Of a DNA stretch of 8,448 nt, positions 7,114 to 8,448 are shown in pieces. Each line of letters begins with the position of its first letter. Position 1 is the first letter of the stretch. The position numbers and the translations under genes were made by a program. This DNA comes from Planctomycetaceae bacterium (GTDB lineage Bacteria; Planctomycetota; Planctomycetia; Isosphaerales; Isosphaeraceae): assembly GCA_019232645.1 (NCBI GenBank), contig JAFANO010000146.1:1-8448 (forward strand), read 5' to 3'. The notes beneath the pieces were generated by a model that was given only the letters and a program-made list of their open reading frames with translations, was not told where the DNA came from and ran no database searches.

Positions 7114-7257
7114 GCGCGCGTTCGCCTCATCCGACGGTGTTCAATCGCCAGCACCCCGGTCCGCTCGGCAGGGACCTCAACAACATCAGATCATTCTCTC
7201 CCGGAGATCAGGCCGATCCGAGTGCGGATCCAACCGACCTGCCGTTTGATCCTGTAG

Positions 7258-7275
7258 GGTAGGCTTCGGCCTGCC
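7258..7275. repeat. Hairpin with TTCG loop between hisF and the RRM gene
   Basis: GGTAGGC and GCCTGCC flank TTCG, giving a seven-pair stem with one T-G wobble on the plus strand and the very stable UUCG tetraloop in RNA of that strand. On the minus strand, on which both neighbours are transcribed, the loop reads CGAA. No T-tract follows. It could help end RRM transcription, but this is weakly supported. Confidence 0.4.
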
Positions 7276-7299
7276 TCCGCGGCGACTCGGACGACACAC

Positions 7300-7312
7300 G
7301 AGGCTTCGCCTC
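7300..7312. repeat. Short hairpin downstream of the RRM gene
   Basis: GAGGC and GCCTC flank TTC. Outside it, CTCGGA near 7287 and TCCGAG near 7331 could extend it into a larger imperfect stem with internal loops. It lies about 95 bases past the RRM stop. A factor-assisted terminator or an RNA-stabilising 3' structure is possible; there is no T-tract. Confidence 0.35.
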
Positions 7313-7407
7313 AGACCGACGAGTCGTGTTCCGAGAAGAATCGTCGCACGTTGAAGCGAGATTCCAAGGAAACCGCCCTGTTCGAGGACGCCCTCGGAAG
7401 GAATGTT

Positions 7408-7791
7408 TCAGTAGCCCCGATTCCCTCCATTACCGTAACCGCCTCGACCTCCGCCGCCGTAATCGCCGCCACCACCGCCTCCATAATCACCCCGGCCACC
7501 GCCACCACCGCCGTAACCGCCCCGGCCGCCACCGCCACGCTCCTCGCGGGGTCGCGCCTCGTTAACGGTCAGGGGACGGCCGCCGTAGGGCTTCCCGTTC
7601 AGATCGTCGATCGCCGCCTGCGCCTCGTCGTTGTTGGCCATCTCCACGAAACCGAAGCCGCGACTCCGCCCGCTGAACTTGTCGATGATCACCTGACCGC
7701 TCGTGACCGTCCCGTAAGTCTGGAAGAGCTGCACGAGGTCGTCGCCGGTGGTGTCGTAAGGCAGGTTGCCGACGTAAATGTTCTTGCCCAT
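7408..7791 (-). CDS. RRM RNA-binding protein with glycine-rich RGG/GGY tail
   Basis: The 127-residue product is one RNA recognition motif at about 3-80 plus a low-complexity tail. RNP2 is IYVGNL at 5-10 and RNP1 is RGFGFVEM at 44-51; these carry the aromatic residues (Y6, F46, F48) that stack on RNA bases. The tail, residues 86-127, has 29 glycines in 42 residues, with Tyr, Arg, Asp and Asn between, as in RGGYGGGG and GGDYGGGG. This architecture resembles plant and cyanobacterial glycine-rich RNA-binding proteins (Rbp/GRP), many of which are cold-induced, and bacterial RRM proteins are mostly of this type. The likely role is binding single-stranded RNA, perhaps as an RNA chaperone or stress factor; the target is unknown. 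AAGG at 7801-7804 lies nine bases before the ATG. A candidate promoter at 7933-7961 would give a leader of about 135 bases. The gene seems to stand alone, with about 270 untranslated bases on each side. Confidence 0.92.
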   Translation of the reverse strand: MGKNIYVGNLPYDTTGDDLVQLFQTYGTVTSGQVIIDKFSGRSRGFGFVEMANNDEAQAAIDDLNGKPYGGRPLTVNEARPREERGGGGRGGYGGGGGGRGDYGGGGGGDYGGGGRGGYGNGGNRGY

Positions 7792-7932
7792 GATCGCTGG
7801 CCTTGTTCAGAATCCATCCGCGTCCGCTCCGTTACGGAACGTCGGTGCGTCATCGCCGAGGCTTCGGCAGAAGGGTGCGGCGCGACGTCCATCATGGGCG
7901 TACGAAATCCAGCACACTTCATTCCATCAGGT

Positions 7933-7961
7933 AATATGTCGGCTCTGGGTGTGAAACTCAA
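7933..7961 (-). promoter_or_regulatory. Candidate sigma-70-type promoter for the RRM gene
   Basis: Read on the minus strand, TTGAGT (7961-7956) and CATATT (7938-7933) are separated by exactly 17 bases, each matching four of six bases of the TTGACA/TATAAT consensus. It lies in the most AT-rich stretch of the 7792-8061 gap. Transcription would start near 7926, leaving about 135 untranslated bases before ATG 7791. Planctomycete promoters are poorly defined, so this is tentative. Confidence 0.35.
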
Positions 7962-8061
7962 GCGAAAATCGCCGTAAGTCGCCGGATTCATGGTCCTCTC
8001 ATGCCGGACGACGGCGTCCCGGGACACCTCGGACCACGGGGGGAGGAGGAGGCGGATCGAC

Positions 8062-8343
8062 TCAAGCCGGGTCGCGGTCGATCCGGGGCGGCAAGATGGC
8101 GCAATCTAGGTGATTGGGGCAGGTGTTGCAGGCGGCGTCGAGGTCGGCACTCTTCCAGGCGCGATCGGCCTTGGACAGCTCCGCGTACAGCCGGAGCGTC
8201 TCGCTCCGGTAGGTGCACTGGTCGAGGGAGGTCAGGAGCCGGGTCAGCTCGACCAGGACGGCACTGCCCGCAGCCCACACACAGCGGCCGTCGCAATCGG
8301 CCAGGTAGGCATCGCGCGGCTCCTCGATCTGGGCGTACTTCAT
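8062..8343 (-). CDS. Small cysteine-rich protein of unknown function, 93 residues
   Basis: I do not recognise the family. The product has six cysteines: C17 and C21 (DCDGRC), C43 (DQC), and C72, C75 and C81 (ACNTCPNHLDC). The CxxC pair with nearby C81 and H78 could bind zinc or an iron-sulfur cluster, but spacing alone does not decide. The middle, about 24-66, looks helical and amphipathic (VLVELTRLLTSL, ETLRLYAELSKADRAW). There is no signal peptide or membrane segment, so it is probably cytoplasmic. GGAGG at 8350-8354 lies six bases before ATG 8343 and sets this start. The same frame is open to the right edge, including a GTG at 8415, so a longer protein cannot be fully excluded. It is transcribed toward the RRM gene, with 270 bases between and a separate promoter candidate there, so it is probably not in the same operon. 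Confidence 0.6.
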   Translation of the reverse strand: MKYAQIEEPRDAYLADCDGRCVWAAGSAVLVELTRLLTSLDQCTYRSETLRLYAELSKADRAWKSADLDAACNTCPNHLDCAILPPRIDRDPA

Positions 8344-8349
8344 GGGCCC

Positions 8350-8354
8350 CCTCC
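8350..8354 (-). promoter_or_regulatory. Ribosome binding site choosing ATG 8343
   Basis: GGAGG on the minus strand lies six bases before ATG 8343, close to ideal spacing. It favours the 93-residue form over the 117-residue form starting at GTG 8415. Confidence 0.6.
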
Positions 8355-8448
8355 GGCTCGTGGTGGCCAAGCCGTCCTCCCGGATCCGGTTGGCGTCAGC
8401 ATCGAGGCGCGGCACAAGCTGATCCGCCCGTCCGACCAGATCGCGTGG

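Noticed and set aside
5383..7257. Long plus-strand open frame (624 codons) antisense to pilT and hisF
   Set aside because: It spans two well-identified genes and the gap between them, has shadow-type composition and shows no motif.
7411..7536. Repetitive GCC/ACC-rich stretch as a possible direct-repeat or CRISPR array
   Set aside because: It is the coding sequence of the glycine-rich RRM tail. The units are irregular and there are no spacers.
8340..8448. Possible end of an upstream gene overlapping ATG 8343 by ATGA (frame ending TGA at 8340-8342)
   Set aside because: Only about 35 codons are visible and the product (for example GSGRTAWPPRAGGGP) looks non-coding. It cannot be judged without sequence to the right.

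Overview
The window is GC-rich and densely coding, with seven protein genes I can support plus one gene cut by the left edge. It most resembles a planctomycete chromosome, probably near the Isosphaeraceae. The reasons are a DUF1570-type putative metallopeptidase, a glycine-rich RRM protein, a GspE-type ATPase with its own membrane anchor, and isolated metabolic genes (hisF with no other his genes). This assignment is inference from gene content, not from a marker gene. I saw no rRNA, tRNA, CRISPR array, transposase or phage gene.

Layout, left to right. Bases 1-1210 (minus) hold the N-terminal 403 residues of an exported HExxH protein that runs off the left edge. Bases 1211-1795 are a non-coding stretch between divergent genes, with several short hairpins and two copies of a 20-base palindrome. 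Bases 1796-2338 (plus) encode an exported 180-residue protein of unknown function, the only plus-strand gene. Bases 2378-6186 (minus) hold three genes that read, in transcription order, pilT-like ATPase, GspE/PilB-like ATPase with signal peptide and membrane segments, and a CvpA-family membrane protein with a long soluble tail. Upstream on the same strand are hisF (6268-7113), an RRM RNA-binding protein with an RGG/GGY tail (7408-7791), and a small cysteine-rich protein (8062-8343).

The coherent functional block is pilT-gspE-cvpA. The two hexameric secretion ATPases normally drive a type IV pilus or type II secretion machine, but no pilin, PilC/GspF platform, PilQ/GspD secretin or prepilin peptidase gene is present here. 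The GspE-like ATPase appears to replace the usual N-terminal docking domain with an export signal and about three membrane helices, so it may be fixed in the inner membrane rather than recruited to it. This is the most interesting protein-level feature. hisF is a normal-looking imidazole glycerol phosphate synthase cyclase subunit. The RRM gene has a plausible promoter about 140 bases upstream, implying a long leader.
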